From the NCBI GenBank assembly GCA_946481605.1, contig CAMLPA010000023.1:1-16034 (forward strand): a DNA stretch of 16,034 bases, written 5' to 3'. The stretch comes from an uncultured Flavihumibacter sp. Its GTDB lineage: Bacteria > Bacteroidota > Bacteroidia > Chitinophagales > Chitinophagaceae. The position numbers and the translations under genes were made by a program. Positions 7,822 through 14,782 of this stretch are shown piece after piece; within the stretch, counting starts at the first letter, position 1, and each line of letters opens with the position of its first letter. A model generated the notes under the pieces. The model saw only the letters and a program-made list of their open reading frames with translations, did not search any database and was not told where the DNA came from.

Positions 7822-8718
7822 TCAGATTCCTTTCGAAGCATTATACAGCATATACCAATCCTGGATATCCAGTTGCACACCGAACGCATTCGCGATGTTC
7901 CTGATCCTGTCTTCATCGGAAGTACCGATCAGGGGAAGCGCGCCAAGTTTCACCAACCAGGCCACGGCTATGGATTCGATATTGGCGTTATATTTCTCTC
8001 CGAGCTCAGCCAACACCTTTCTTACCCTTACCGCCTGCTCATCCGTTCCATCCTGGATCCATCCATCCGCGAGGGGCGATGTGGCCATGGGCCGCATGTA
8101 GCGTTGTTTGATATAATCCACCTGACCGTTGTCCAGCGCATTGGTATGCAGCAGGTTCAGTTCGATGTGGTTGGTTACAATAGGAATCCGGGAATAAGCG
8201 GCCAGCAACTGGTGCTGGAACACCGAAAAGTTTGACACGCCGATGTTTTTTACTTTCCCGGATGTTTTCAACCGTTCCAACGCAAGTGCGGTCTCTTCCA
8301 GGTTGGAAAGCTGGTCCAACTGGTCGAGCAGGAAAATATCGAGGTATTCCGTATTCAACTTACGAAGGGAAGCCTCCACACTTTCATTGATCCGCGCCGC
8401 TGAAGTATTCACATGCGCCACCCTTATTTCAGGACGTGAAGCATGGGGCAGCAGTGTACCGCATTTGGAGAACAATACCACCTCCTCTCTTTTAAATGAT
8501 TTCCGTTTCATCACTTCCCCGAACATTTCCTCGCAACGGTAATCGCCATATACTTCCGCGTGGTCGAATGTGTTGATGCCCAGTTCCAGGCAAAGCCCCA
8601 CTACCCTTTCCATTTCAGTGGTACCATTGCCTGAAAGATTGCTCCATCTCCAGAAGCTATAGATCGCTGGTGACACTTTCGGCCCCGCGTCGCTTACATA
8701 TACTTTCTCCATATTCAT
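7822..8718 (-). CDS. Aldo/keto reductase family oxidoreductase (YdhF-like), catalytic His replaced
   Basis: A 298-residue cytoplasmic (beta/alpha)8 NADPH-dependent oxidoreductase most like the E. coli YdhF branch: it shares the start (VSPAIYSFWRW), the NTFDHAEVYG and VLFSKCG motifs, GKVKNIGVSNFS, and the late IPIVTNHIEL and PLIGTSDEDRI segments. Of the family's Asp-Tyr-Lys-His tetrad, Asp52, Tyr57 and Lys85 are present. Where relatives have His (LLIHRPD in YdhF) this protein has LLDQLDQL, placing Asp at 132. The codon is plainly GAC in the sequence. It may thus have altered chemistry, a binding role, or reduced activity. The start is ATG at 8718, with another at 8712. The substrate is unknown; the gene stands alone between hairpins. 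Confidence 0.93.
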   Translation of the reverse strand: MNMEKVYVSDAGPKVSPAIYSFWRWSNLSGNGTTEMERVVGLCLELGINTFDHAEVYGDYRCEEMFGEVMKRKSFKREEVVLFSKCGTLLPHASRPEIRVAHVNTSAARINESVEASLRKLNTEYLDIFLLDQLDQLSNLEETALALERLKTSGKVKNIGVSNFSVFQHQLLAAYSRIPIVTNHIELNLLHTNALDNGQVDYIKQRYMRPMATSPLADGWIQDGTDEQAVRVRKVLAELGEKYNANIESIAVAWLVKLGALPLIGTSDEDRIRNIANAFGVQLDIQDWYMLYNASKGI

Positions 8719-8847
8719 CTGTTTTTTAACGCTTTACAATTATCGTTCATTTCAGACGAAATAGCAAGAATTAAATCCCCTGGTCTATGGTTTTATAACC
8801 AGCCTGATTACTTTCCTTAGGCGTACATAACCTACTGCCTCTTTCAT

Positions 8848-8870
8848 ACCTGAACCTCTATTGTTCAGGT
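8848..8870. repeat. 8-bp stem hairpin straddling the DUF5995 stop codon
   Basis: ACCTGAAC (8848-8855) and GTTCAGGT (8863-8870) form a perfect 8-bp stem with a 7-nt loop. The DUF5995 stop codon (8865-8867) lies inside the right arm. No T-run follows on the minus strand, so if it terminates that transcript it does so without the classical tail; it may instead protect the mRNA 3' end. Confidence 0.4.
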
Positions 8871-9629
8871 TCCGATTCTTACCGTATCGATCAACCGGAT
8901 CGTACGACCAATGTTTTCGAATTCCGTTAGCCGGACAGCACGCAGCAACATCGCGGACAATGTGCCCGGGTGCATTATTTTCTCCCCTACACCCAGCACC
9001 ATATCGTCCATGGTCTGAATATGCTTTACCTGCATTTCATTGTTCAGTTGCGCCAGCAGTACAGCATTGGCCCAGGCCGTTTTTCTTGCGATGCTGATGC
9101 TGAAATTCAACACATCCTGCTGCTGCCTGTTGCTAATCCTTTTGATCCACTGCATGGGGAACCACACCTGTTCCAGGCAGTACTGCACATCATCCACCAA
9201 CGATGCGATCATATCGTTGATGCGGTTGAAATCTTTTTCCAGCGCATGTATCTTTTCACCAGGTGCCACAATGGCCGCGGCCACCGCGAGGTCGAGGTTG
9301 ATGTGCGTATTGATGCCCAGCAACAGGTGCTGTATTACCGTAAGGTTCTTATCCGCACAACCATCCAGGGCCAGCTTCCAGGATATGGAGCAGGGCATTT
9401 TTGCGCCGTATTGCCGCCAGGCATCCAGGTAGCGCTGCGCAAACACCACATCCAGTTTTTCCATGCGCGGCCCATCTTCAAATACTCCTTTAGCAATCCC
9501 CTCTCCTACGGCCATGGTCATCCGTTTATACAGTGCCGCAAAATATCCGGCCCGGTTACCGGCTCCGGCACATTGTTGCGTGATGGTGTGAAGGTGGTTT
9601 ACAACTTCGGCGATGGTGGTTGGCTGCAT
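8865..9629 (-). CDS. DUF5995 family protein
   Basis: A protein of about 254 residues from the ATG at 9629; the frame also allows a TTG start at 9647 (260 residues). The pattern matches the DUF5995 family: NRAGYFAALYKRMTMAVGEGI, FEDGPRMEKLDVVFAQRYLDA, and the His-containing LGINTHINLDLAVAAA, which is the family's most conserved stretch. It is largely alpha-helical with no signal peptide and no clear membrane segment. No biochemical role is established for the family; the conserved His/Asp positions could bind a metal or cofactor, but that is only a guess. It diverges from nagA across a gap of 178 bp. Confidence 0.85.
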   Translation of the reverse strand: MQPTTIAEVVNHLHTITQQCAGAGNRAGYFAALYKRMTMAVGEGIAKGVFEDGPRMEKLDVVFAQRYLDAWRQYGAKMPCSISWKLALDGCADKNLTVIQHLLLGINTHINLDLAVAAAIVAPGEKIHALEKDFNRINDMIASLVDDVQYCLEQVWFPMQWIKRISNRQQQDVLNFSISIARKTAWANAVLLAQLNNEMQVKHIQTMDDMVLGVGEKIMHPGTLSAMLLRAVRLTEFENIGRTIRLIDTVRIGT

Positions 9630-9780
9630 CAGGAAGGCTTTGCACAATATTAGGCGAATTTCAGCGAAGAAATGGTGGCTCAGTTGTTTTACAGGAGGGA
9701 TACAGTGTTTTAACGTGCCGCGTATCCGTTAAAAAATAGGGGCCGCCGGTGAAGTTCTTCCTGAAGGATATTAAATAAGA

Positions 9781-9788
9781 TACATTTG
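9781..9788 (+). promoter_or_regulatory. -7 promoter element of nagA
   Basis: TACATTTG is an exact match to the Bacteroidota -7 consensus TAnnTTTG and is followed by GC, as is common. It places the transcription start about 10-15 nt before the nagA ATG at 9808, giving a short A/T-rich leader. The -33 region (around 9754-9761, GTTCTTCC) is a poor match. Confidence 0.6.
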
Positions 9789-9807
9789 CGCTATAGCTTT
9801 TAATAAA

Positions 9808-10902
9808 ATGTCTCAAGACTATTTGCTCCAAATACCGCGCATTTTCACTGGCGAAAAATGGCTGGAACACCATACCATTGAGGTGCGTAACAATATCATT
9901 CAGCGGATTTTTCCATCCCGGGATGCCACTTACGAGGCCATCTATAAAGATTGTTTCGTTGCGCCTGCTTTCATAGATGCGCAACTTTATGGTGCACAAG
10001 GCAAACTGCTTTCCGCCCATCCCTTTGTAGATGCTTTGGAAAAACTCAGCGCTTCGAACCTCGCGGGAGGAACCGCCTGGTGCCTGCCCACCGTAGCCAC
10101 CAACAGTCCGGAAGTAGTGTATGCCTGTATTGATGCCGTACGCCACTACATCACCAAAGGAGGACGCGGCATTCCCGGCATTCATCTGGAAGGTCCATGG
10201 TTGAACCCGTTGAAAAGAGGCGCGCATATTGAAGCATTCATTCACCCGCCTTCAGCAGCAGAAGTGGCTGAGCTATTGGAATATGGTAAAGATGTGATCC
10301 GCATGGTAACGCTGGCGCCGGAAGTATGTTCGGAAGCAATCATTCAACAACTTCTCTCAGCGAACATTGTGGTATCCGCGGGTCATAGCAACGCGACTTA
10401 CACCGAAGCAATGCAGGGATTTGAAGACGGCATCACTGCTGTAACGCATCTCTTTAATGCCATGAGTCCGTTGCAGCACCGTGAGCCTGGTCTGGCAGGC
10501 GCAACAATGGATCATTCTTCCGTGATGGCCAGCATTATTCCCGATGGAGAACATGTTTCATACCCCGCGCTGCGTATCGCGAAAAAAGCGATGGGCGAAA
10601 GATTGTTTGCTATTACAGATGCCGTAACTGATACTGATTCCGGTCCCTATCAACATTATTTTGCCGGCAACAAGTATGAAGCGGATGGCATACTAAGTGG
10701 TTCAAGTTTAACGATGCAGGATGCGCTCTTCAATCTCGTAACACATTGTTCCATTGACCTGGAAGAAGCCTTGCGCATGTGCAGTCTTTACCCGTCGCGG
10801 GCGCTACGGCAGGAAGAACGGTTCGGCAGGATCGCACCTGGGTTCGAAGCCGCGCTGGTAGTATTGAACAGCGCGTTGGAAGTGGTGGAAGTACTGCGAT
10901 AA
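9808..10902 (+). CDS. nagA: N-acetylglucosamine-6-phosphate deacetylase
   Basis: A 364-residue cytoplasmic amidohydrolase that removes acetate from GlcNAc-6-phosphate to give glucosamine-6-phosphate, in amino-sugar and cell-wall recycling. The TIM-barrel motifs are all present: FIDAQLYG at 56-62, GIHLEGPWLNPLKRGAH at 124-140 with metal-binding Glu128, SAGHSNAT with His193, VTHLFNAMSPL with His214, and AITDAV with catalytic Asp271. At residue 61 it has Tyr where the E. coli enzyme has Asn in the QLNG motif. Length is slightly under the usual 380. It has its own -7 element. No nagB or sugar transporter adjoins it, so it is probably housekeeping. A small gene follows 26 bp downstream. Confidence 0.96.
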   Translation: MSQDYLLQIPRIFTGEKWLEHHTIEVRNNIIQRIFPSRDATYEAIYKDCFVAPAFIDAQLYGAQGKLLSAHPFVDALEKLSASNLAGGTAWCLPTVATNSPEVVYACIDAVRHYITKGGRGIPGIHLEGPWLNPLKRGAHIEAFIHPPSAAEVAELLEYGKDVIRMVTLAPEVCSEAIIQQLLSANIVVSAGHSNATYTEAMQGFEDGITAVTHLFNAMSPLQHREPGLAGATMDHSSVMASIIPDGEHVSYPALRIAKKAMGERLFAITDAVTDTDSGPYQHYFAGNKYEADGILSGSSLTMQDALFNLVTHCSIDLEEALRMCSLYPSRALRQEERFGRIAPGFEAALVVLNSALEVVEVLR

Positions 10903-10928
10903 TTTCTTAATTTCAATCAAAAAAACGG

Positions 10929-11180
10929 ATGCCTAAGCTAGTGATCTCCTTTGAATGGAAAGGGAAAAATGAAACTGCCGATGTATTGAGCAATACCAAC
11001 GGGCCGCTTAACATATTTCATGTGTATTTTACCAATCCGTTGCTAACGGAGCGGTATGGGAACCTGGTGGTAGAAAAGAACAACGATTATTATACGGATA
11101 TAACGGATAAGGAACATGTGGTACCTGTAGAGTTGATTGATTTGGTTTGTCTGGCGTTGCGGGATGCGGTGGAGGCGTGA
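10929..11180 (+). CDS. Small uncharacterised protein (83 aa)
   Basis: An 83-residue soluble, acidic protein that I do not recognise. It begins MPKLVISFEWKGK and looks alpha/beta: two early strands, a central segment rich in Asn, Tyr and Asp (VVEKNNDYYTDITDKEH), and a C-terminal helix (PVELIDLVCLALRDAVEA). No signal peptide, membrane segment, or Cys/His metal cluster is seen. The A-rich leader before its ATG is typical for this phylum. With only 26 bp after nagA on the same strand and no terminator between, it is probably co-transcribed with nagA. Base composition resembles nagA more than the AT-rich DNA that follows, which supports a resident gene. Confidence 0.7.
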   Translation: MPKLVISFEWKGKNETADVLSNTNGPLNIFHVYFTNPLLTERYGNLVVEKNNDYYTDITDKEHVVPVELIDLVCLALRDAVEA

Positions 11181-11330
11181 ATAACAATCTTTTTACTATA
11201 GGAAGTTTGTTAGCTGAAATATTTTAAAAAAACAGAAACCGCATTAAGATGAATTTTGATTGAATTAACATCAGGCGAGTCAAATCGATTTATAGGGAAG
11301 TAATCTATACTAAAGCATGAAAATTTCAAA

Positions 11331-12146
11331 TCATTCATGTCGATTTTTAGTGTAGCGAATCGTATTGTTAAAAGAATCTTTTCCAACAAAAAAGCCATCT
11401 TTAATTTCAAGATTTTCTTTCGCATGAATGAAAACAGAAGGCAAATCTTGTATCAGTTGTATTTTATTTATTGTTAATTGTGGTAAAGGTGCTAAAACTT
11501 CCAACTGAAAATAGTATATATATTTCTCATTATGCCATAAATAATATTTCCCATCTTCTTCTATTGTAATTTTTTCTTCAAAACGCAATCCTTCTGGAGT
11601 ATCTCCTGAGAACACCCATTTTCCCACTAATTCTTTTGGGATATTACTAGATTCTTTCACAAGTTTGGAGTGTGGCATAAGAACTTTGTCGAAGGCCTCT
11701 TTCATCGTAGGCCAATAACGATTGAAATTAGCTTTTAAGACATCCTCCGAAAACTCTAACCTTGTCGAAGCGTATAAAGATTGGATCATCTTATATACCT
11801 CAGCCTCGTCAACGCTTGTAAGATTAATATTCGCCCAAATATGATTATTAGCATCTTCTTTTCCCATGTCACACAATAAAACATTTACTCGGCCTTTAGA
11901 AAATAGACCGCCCCCTTCAAATAGAATCCAAGGATTAGATATATTATCCCTTGTTAAAAATACAATCCCACACTCTGCATTCTTTAAAGCTTCGCCAATA
12001 TACTGATACCAACCGACCCCTTTAGGAATTTCATCTGGCGAAAAGAAGCATGTACGCCCTTGCAAAATATAAGGAAGATAATAACTAAATATTTGCGCCA
12101 TATCTTTAGACTTATTACCTGACCAGCTTAAAAAAACATTGCTCAT
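11331..12146 (-). CDS. TIR-domain protein with C-terminal lipocalin-like region
   Basis: A 271-residue protein in two parts. Residues 1 to about 125 are a bacterial TIR domain: VFLSWSG at 4-10, CFFSPDEIPKGVGW (BB-loop region) at 33-46, GIVFLTRDN at 60-68, and NPWILFEGGGL at 71-81. Glu77, four residues after Trp73, is in the position of the catalytic Glu of NAD-cleaving TIR enzymes. A helical linker follows. Residues about 172-271 are strand-rich, starting ELVGKWVFSG and EEKITIEEDGKYY and ending DGFFVGKDSFNNTIRYTK, which resembles lipocalin-like domains. No signal peptide or membrane segment is present. It is AT-rich and isolated, with no Thoeris, CBASS or Argonaute partner next to it. A role as an NADase in phage defence is an inference from the TIR family. 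Confidence 0.85.
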   Translation of the reverse strand: MSNVFLSWSGNKSKDMAQIFSYYLPYILQGRTCFFSPDEIPKGVGWYQYIGEALKNAECGIVFLTRDNISNPWILFEGGGLFSKGRVNVLLCDMGKEDANNHIWANINLTSVDEAEVYKMIQSLYASTRLEFSEDVLKANFNRYWPTMKEAFDKVLMPHSKLVKESSNIPKELVGKWVFSGDTPEGLRFEEKITIEEDGKYYLWHNEKYIYYFQLEVLAPLPQLTINKIQLIQDLPSVFIHAKENLEIKDGFFVGKDSFNNTIRYTKNRHE

Positions 12147-12324
12147 ATATAAAAAGGTATAGGTTTAAATATATCATACAACATGAATTGAAATCTATAA
12201 TATAATGCTGATAGTAATAGCATACAATTTCTTCATTCTTTCCGTCCAAAACATTTGATTCTAGATATTCCAACAGGGATTGTATCACGGACATTCGTGT
12301 TCAAGGTCATTCATGGAATTGAGA

Positions 12325-12343
12325 ATTTTAAAAGTTTTAAAAT
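12325..12343. repeat. 19-bp perfect AT-only palindrome
   Basis: ATTTTAAAAGTTTTAAAAT is two perfect 9-bp arms around one G, flanked by GAG and CTC that could extend the stem with one bulged A. It lies in the 263 bp between the small membrane-protein gene and the TIR gene, 64 bp after the former's stop. It could be an AT-rich operator or a 3'-end hairpin; chance is also possible in this AT-rich DNA. Confidence 0.35.
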
Positions 12344-12409
12344 CTCAAAATGCCGACTAAGCATTTCAGTCAATCATCCGTTTTGATCTTTCATAATATG
12401 AGGCTTAGG

Positions 12410-12616
12410 CTATCTGTTTACATAGTTATTTACACCATCAATTTTATCCCCGCTTACTCCTAATTGCTTGGCCATAAGTTCGGTAAGAATTGCCGTCTTT
12501 TCTGTATTACGTTGAATACTTTTGCTTCTACTTGCTGAAGAAATTATGAAATATAAAATTATGATGCTGCCTATAGCTGAAGCTACGATAAAGAGTAGTT
12601 CTTGGCTTTCTTTCAT
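12410..12616 (-). CDS. Small single-pass membrane protein (68 aa)
   Basis: From the ATG at 12616 this encodes 68 residues; a TTG at 12694 would add 26 less likely residues. One hydrophobic helix (about 8-26, LFIVASAIGSIIILYFIIS) is followed by a basic patch (ASRSKSIQRNTEK) and an amphipathic helix (AILTELMAKQLGV) ending in KIDGVNNYVNR. This layout, one membrane helix with a cytoplasmic helix containing a KQ-GV motif, recurs in small Bacteroidota proteins of unknown function; I cannot name a family. It is on the same strand as the TIR gene, 263 bp upstream of it, so common transcription is possible but not shown. Composition is AT-rich like the rest of this stretch. Confidence 0.6.
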   Translation of the reverse strand: MKESQELLFIVASAIGSIIILYFIISSASRSKSIQRNTEKTAILTELMAKQLGVSGDKIDGVNNYVNR

Positions 12617-13110
12617 GTCTAAGGTTAAAAGTTCAAAATAAAGTTTGGCAATATCAATATACAACTTATCGGATGTTTCAGCACAAAAAGGCAATAATAA
12701 ACAAGAAGCGCGATTTGATCATTAATTACGGACCATCATAAAAGCGCAACATATTAGTTTTTTTGGCCGCTGACAGAGCCGGTCAAGCCCTGAAAAGTTT
12801 TAGAAACTAAATAGCCTCTATGCCTTGTTTGCTACAATCCGCTGATAGATAAAATGTGTAATTTCTTGGCTAATGTAGCTTCATACATCAATGTAACCGT
12901 CTATTATAAAAATTACGTCGTACATGATACCGACCAAATGCAAGTTCGTTCTTTTGCCTATAATTCCTAATACCCTTTCATGGTGCAGTCCTTCGCTATA
13001 ATAGCCAAAAATGAGCCTCAAAATCATCCGCCTCCAGAAATTTAGCAGTTAGGCTAATGCCATTTTCAATAAATATTTGTCCGGAAATCGAGTTGGAGAA
13101 TAACAAAAAC
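12617..13110. other. Gene-poor AT-rich stretch
   Basis: About 490 bp without a confident gene on either strand. It contains a 48-codon ORF (12881-13027, listed separately) and a short GC-richer patch near 12766-12790 (GGCCGCTGACAGAGCCGGTC) whose ends can pair weakly. Several short open segments in different frames of the minus strand read like ordinary protein but are broken by stops, which suggests decayed coding DNA. I see no insertion sequence ends, CRISPR or RNA gene in it. Confidence 0.5.
12881..13027 (-). CDS. Doubtful 48-codon ORF
   Basis: The ATG at 13027 is preceded by GGAGG at a 3-nt spacing, rare in this phylum, and opens 48 codons (MILRLIFGYYSEGLHHERVL ... ending IIDGYIDV). The product would be hydrophobic with a few charged residues; I recognise no family. 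A second frame overlaps its 5' part and reads ENGISLTAKFLEADDFEAHF before a stop, so the two may be halves of a frameshifted remnant. Either reading is weak. Confidence 0.18.
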   Translation of the reverse strand: MILRLIFGYYSEGLHHERVLGIIGKRTNLHLVGIMYDVIFIIDGYIDV

Positions 13111-13152
13111 AAAAAAAGCCGGAACTTTCGTTACCGGCTTTTTTAAAGCTTG

Positions 13153-13161
<9 letters not shown>
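13094..13161. repeat. 9-bp direct repeat of the tRNA-Ala 3' end
   Basis: TGGAGAATA occurs at 13094-13102 and again at 13153-13161, where it is exactly the 3' end of the tRNA-Ala gene (TATTCTCCA on the minus strand). The match extends to 10 of 11 positions. Such a copy of a tRNA terminus could be a remnant of an integrase attachment site. At 9 bp, chance cannot be excluded. Confidence 0.3.
13112..13144 (-). terminator. Rho-independent terminator after tRNA-Ala
   Basis: AAAAAAGCCGG (13112-13122) pairs perfectly with CCGGCTTTTTT (13134-13144) around an 11-nt loop that can itself pair in part (AAC with GTT). The flanking A and T runs make it work in both directions. It begins 8 bp after the tRNA-Ala 3' end, so it most likely ends the tRNA transcript. 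Confidence 0.85.
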
Positions 13162-13225
<64 letters not shown>

Positions 13226-13238
13226 GTTTTTGGGATGG

Positions 13239-13269
13239 CAAAGATAGGCGAGGGAATTAAATTTCCAAA
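13239..13269 (-). promoter_or_regulatory. Promoter of tRNA-Ala
   Basis: On the minus strand TTTG (13269-13266) is followed by exactly 19 bp and then TATCTTTG (13246-13239). Both boxes and the spacing match the Bacteroidota sigma-A consensus TTTG-N19-TAnnTTTG. The expected start lies a few bases before the mature tRNA 5' end at 13225. Confidence 0.85.
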
Positions 13270-13315
13270 AAGTTTTTACCCCGTTTCTATTATTCTTTTC
13301 TCAACCCTACTATAA

Positions 13316-13349
13316 GCAAAAAGGGTCCTGCCTTCACGACAGAACCCTT
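13316..13349 (-). terminator. Rho-independent terminator of citrate synthase
   Basis: On the minus strand AAGGGTTCTG and CAGGACCCTT form a stem with a G-T pair at one step, closed by a 9-nt loop, and run into TTTTTGC. It starts 23 bp after the citrate synthase stop. Position and T-run fit an intrinsic terminator for that gene. Confidence 0.85.
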
Positions 13350-13371
13350 ACTTATTTCTAACGAGTAATTA

Positions 13372-14697
13372 TTAATCTCCCCATATTTCTTCTTTCCCTG
13401 CCAGCCACTGCTTCACGTTCTCCGTGGTCACTGATTTCGGACGCTCCAGCGGGAAGGCCAGTGCACGTGCCCAGATCAGGTTCGCCAATACACCTAATGC
13501 GCGGCTCACCCCAAACAACACGGTATAAAATTCATACTCCACCATACCATAATGCACCAACAATGCGCCGCTGTGCGCATCCACATTAGGCCATGGATTT
13601 TTTACTTTACCCAATCCCTTCAGGATATCGGGCACTACATCGTACACGCGCCAAACCGTATTCACCAGTTCATCATCGGGCATGTGCTGTTTGCCGAATG
13701 CCATCTGGGCGGTGAAGCGGGGATCGGTTTTGCGGAGTACGGCATGGCCATAACCCGGTACCACTTTTCCTTCACTCAAGGTTTTCTTTACGTAGTCAGC
13801 GATCTGCTCTTTTGAAGGGAGGTCCACGCCAAGCGCTTCTCTCATTTCAAAAATCCATTTGATCACTTCCTGGTTGGCGAGTCCGTGGAGCGGACCTGCG
13901 AGGCCGTTCATACCAGCGGCGAAACTCAGGTAAGGATCGCTGAGCGCGGAGCCTACCAGGTGCGTCGTGTGTGCAGAAACGTTACCTGCTTCGTGGTCGG
14001 CGTGGATGGTCATATAGAGGCGCATCAACTCCTTGAAACTTTCGTTGCTGTAGCCCATCATGTGGGCGAAGTTCCCGGCCCAGTCGAGCAGGCCGTTGGG
14101 TTGAATATGGTCTCCGTTGCGGTATTTCCTTCTGTAGATGTATGCTGCGACGCGTGGCAGACGCGCGATGAGGTCCATCGAATCGTCGAAAGCGGCATCC
14201 CAGTATTCTTTTTTGTTCATCCCGGCCGCATACCTTTTGGCGAAGGAGCTTTCGGTTTGCAGCGCCATGATCGCGGTCACAAACTGCGTCATGGGATGTG
14301 AACCTACAGGCAACGCTTCGATGGCTGCGAAAACGTGGTTGGGTACGTGTGATCTTCTTTGCAGCAAAGAAGTAACATACTGTGCATCGGCTTCCGTTGG
14401 AAGTTCGCCGATCAGCATGAGGTAGAAAAGTCCTTCGGGAAGTGGTTCGTTCCCGCCAGGAGCCTTAGGTAATTTTTCCTGTAATTCCGGGATGGAATAT
14501 CCCCTGAAACGGATGCCTTCATTGGCATCGAGTAAACTTGTTTCACTCACTAAACCCGTGATCCCGCGCATTCCCTGGTAAATCTGGGAGAGGGTAACCT
14601 CCCCTATCTTTTTGGATCCGTGCTCTTTTAAAATTTCCTTGATCTCTACTCCTAAAGCATCCGCCTTAAGCTTGAACCGGTCTTTTAATTCACCCAT
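13372..14697 (-). CDS. gltA: Citrate synthase (eukaryote-like type)
   Basis: A 441-residue cytoplasmic enzyme that condenses acetyl-CoA and oxaloacetate to citrate, the entry step of the TCA cycle. The catalytic residues are His271 (GPLHGLANQEV), His318 (VPGYGHAVLRKTDPR) and Asp373 (NVDAHSGALL), with substrate-binding Arg327 and Arg399 (SRALG). These numbers sit within 2-3 of the pig mitochondrial enzyme (His274, His320, Asp375), and the segment HADHEAGNVSAHTTHLVGSALSDPYLSF is of the mitochondrial, not the E. coli GltA, type. The protein is therefore the homodimeric eukaryote-like form known in some Bacteroidota. The ATG at 14697 gives full family length. It has a terminator downstream, lies 85 bp after the LptF/G-type gene, and may have its own promoter there. 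Confidence 0.97.
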   Translation of the reverse strand: MGELKDRFKLKADALGVEIKEILKEHGSKKIGEVTLSQIYQGMRGITGLVSETSLLDANEGIRFRGYSIPELQEKLPKAPGGNEPLPEGLFYLMLIGELPTEADAQYVTSLLQRRSHVPNHVFAAIEALPVGSHPMTQFVTAIMALQTESSFAKRYAAGMNKKEYWDAAFDDSMDLIARLPRVAAYIYRRKYRNGDHIQPNGLLDWAGNFAHMMGYSNESFKELMRLYMTIHADHEAGNVSAHTTHLVGSALSDPYLSFAAGMNGLAGPLHGLANQEVIKWIFEMREALGVDLPSKEQIADYVKKTLSEGKVVPGYGHAVLRKTDPRFTAQMAFGKQHMPDDELVNTVWRVYDVVPDILKGLGKVKNPWPNVDAHSGALLVHYGMVEYEFYTVLFGVSRALGVLANLIWARALAFPLERPKSVTTENVKQWLAGKEEIWGD

Positions 14698-14720
14698 GAC
14701 AAACAGATTTATTCAATCGA

Positions 14721-14752
14721 TAAAAATAAGTAAAGTCGCCTTACAGAACAAA
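14721..14752 (-). promoter_or_regulatory. Possible promoter of citrate synthase
   Basis: On the minus strand TTTG (14752-14749), a 20-bp spacer, and TATTTTTA (14728-14721) fit TTTG-N19-TAnnTTTG apart from the last base of the -7 box and one extra spacer base. It would give a leader of about 17 nt before the ATG at 14697. Confidence 0.35.
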
Positions 14753-14782
14753 AAATACCTGGAGGTGAGGGTGAGCGCTGAC

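Noticed and set aside
9661..10245. 194-codon open frame on the minus strand overlapping nagA
   Set aside because: It overlaps the well-supported nagA reading on the other strand, shows no family motif, and its sequence is what antisense nagA would give.
12147..12160. TACCTTTT just before the TIR start as a -7 promoter box
   Set aside because: It misses the final G of TAnnTTTG, has no -33 partner, and would place the start at the initiation codon; in AT-rich DNA such matches are expected by chance.
11181..13110. A search for CRISPR repeats, transposase or integrase genes in the AT-rich stretch
   Set aside because: No regularly spaced repeats, no terminal inverted repeats and no transposase or recombinase motifs were seen; mobility is suggested only by composition and the tRNA end copy.
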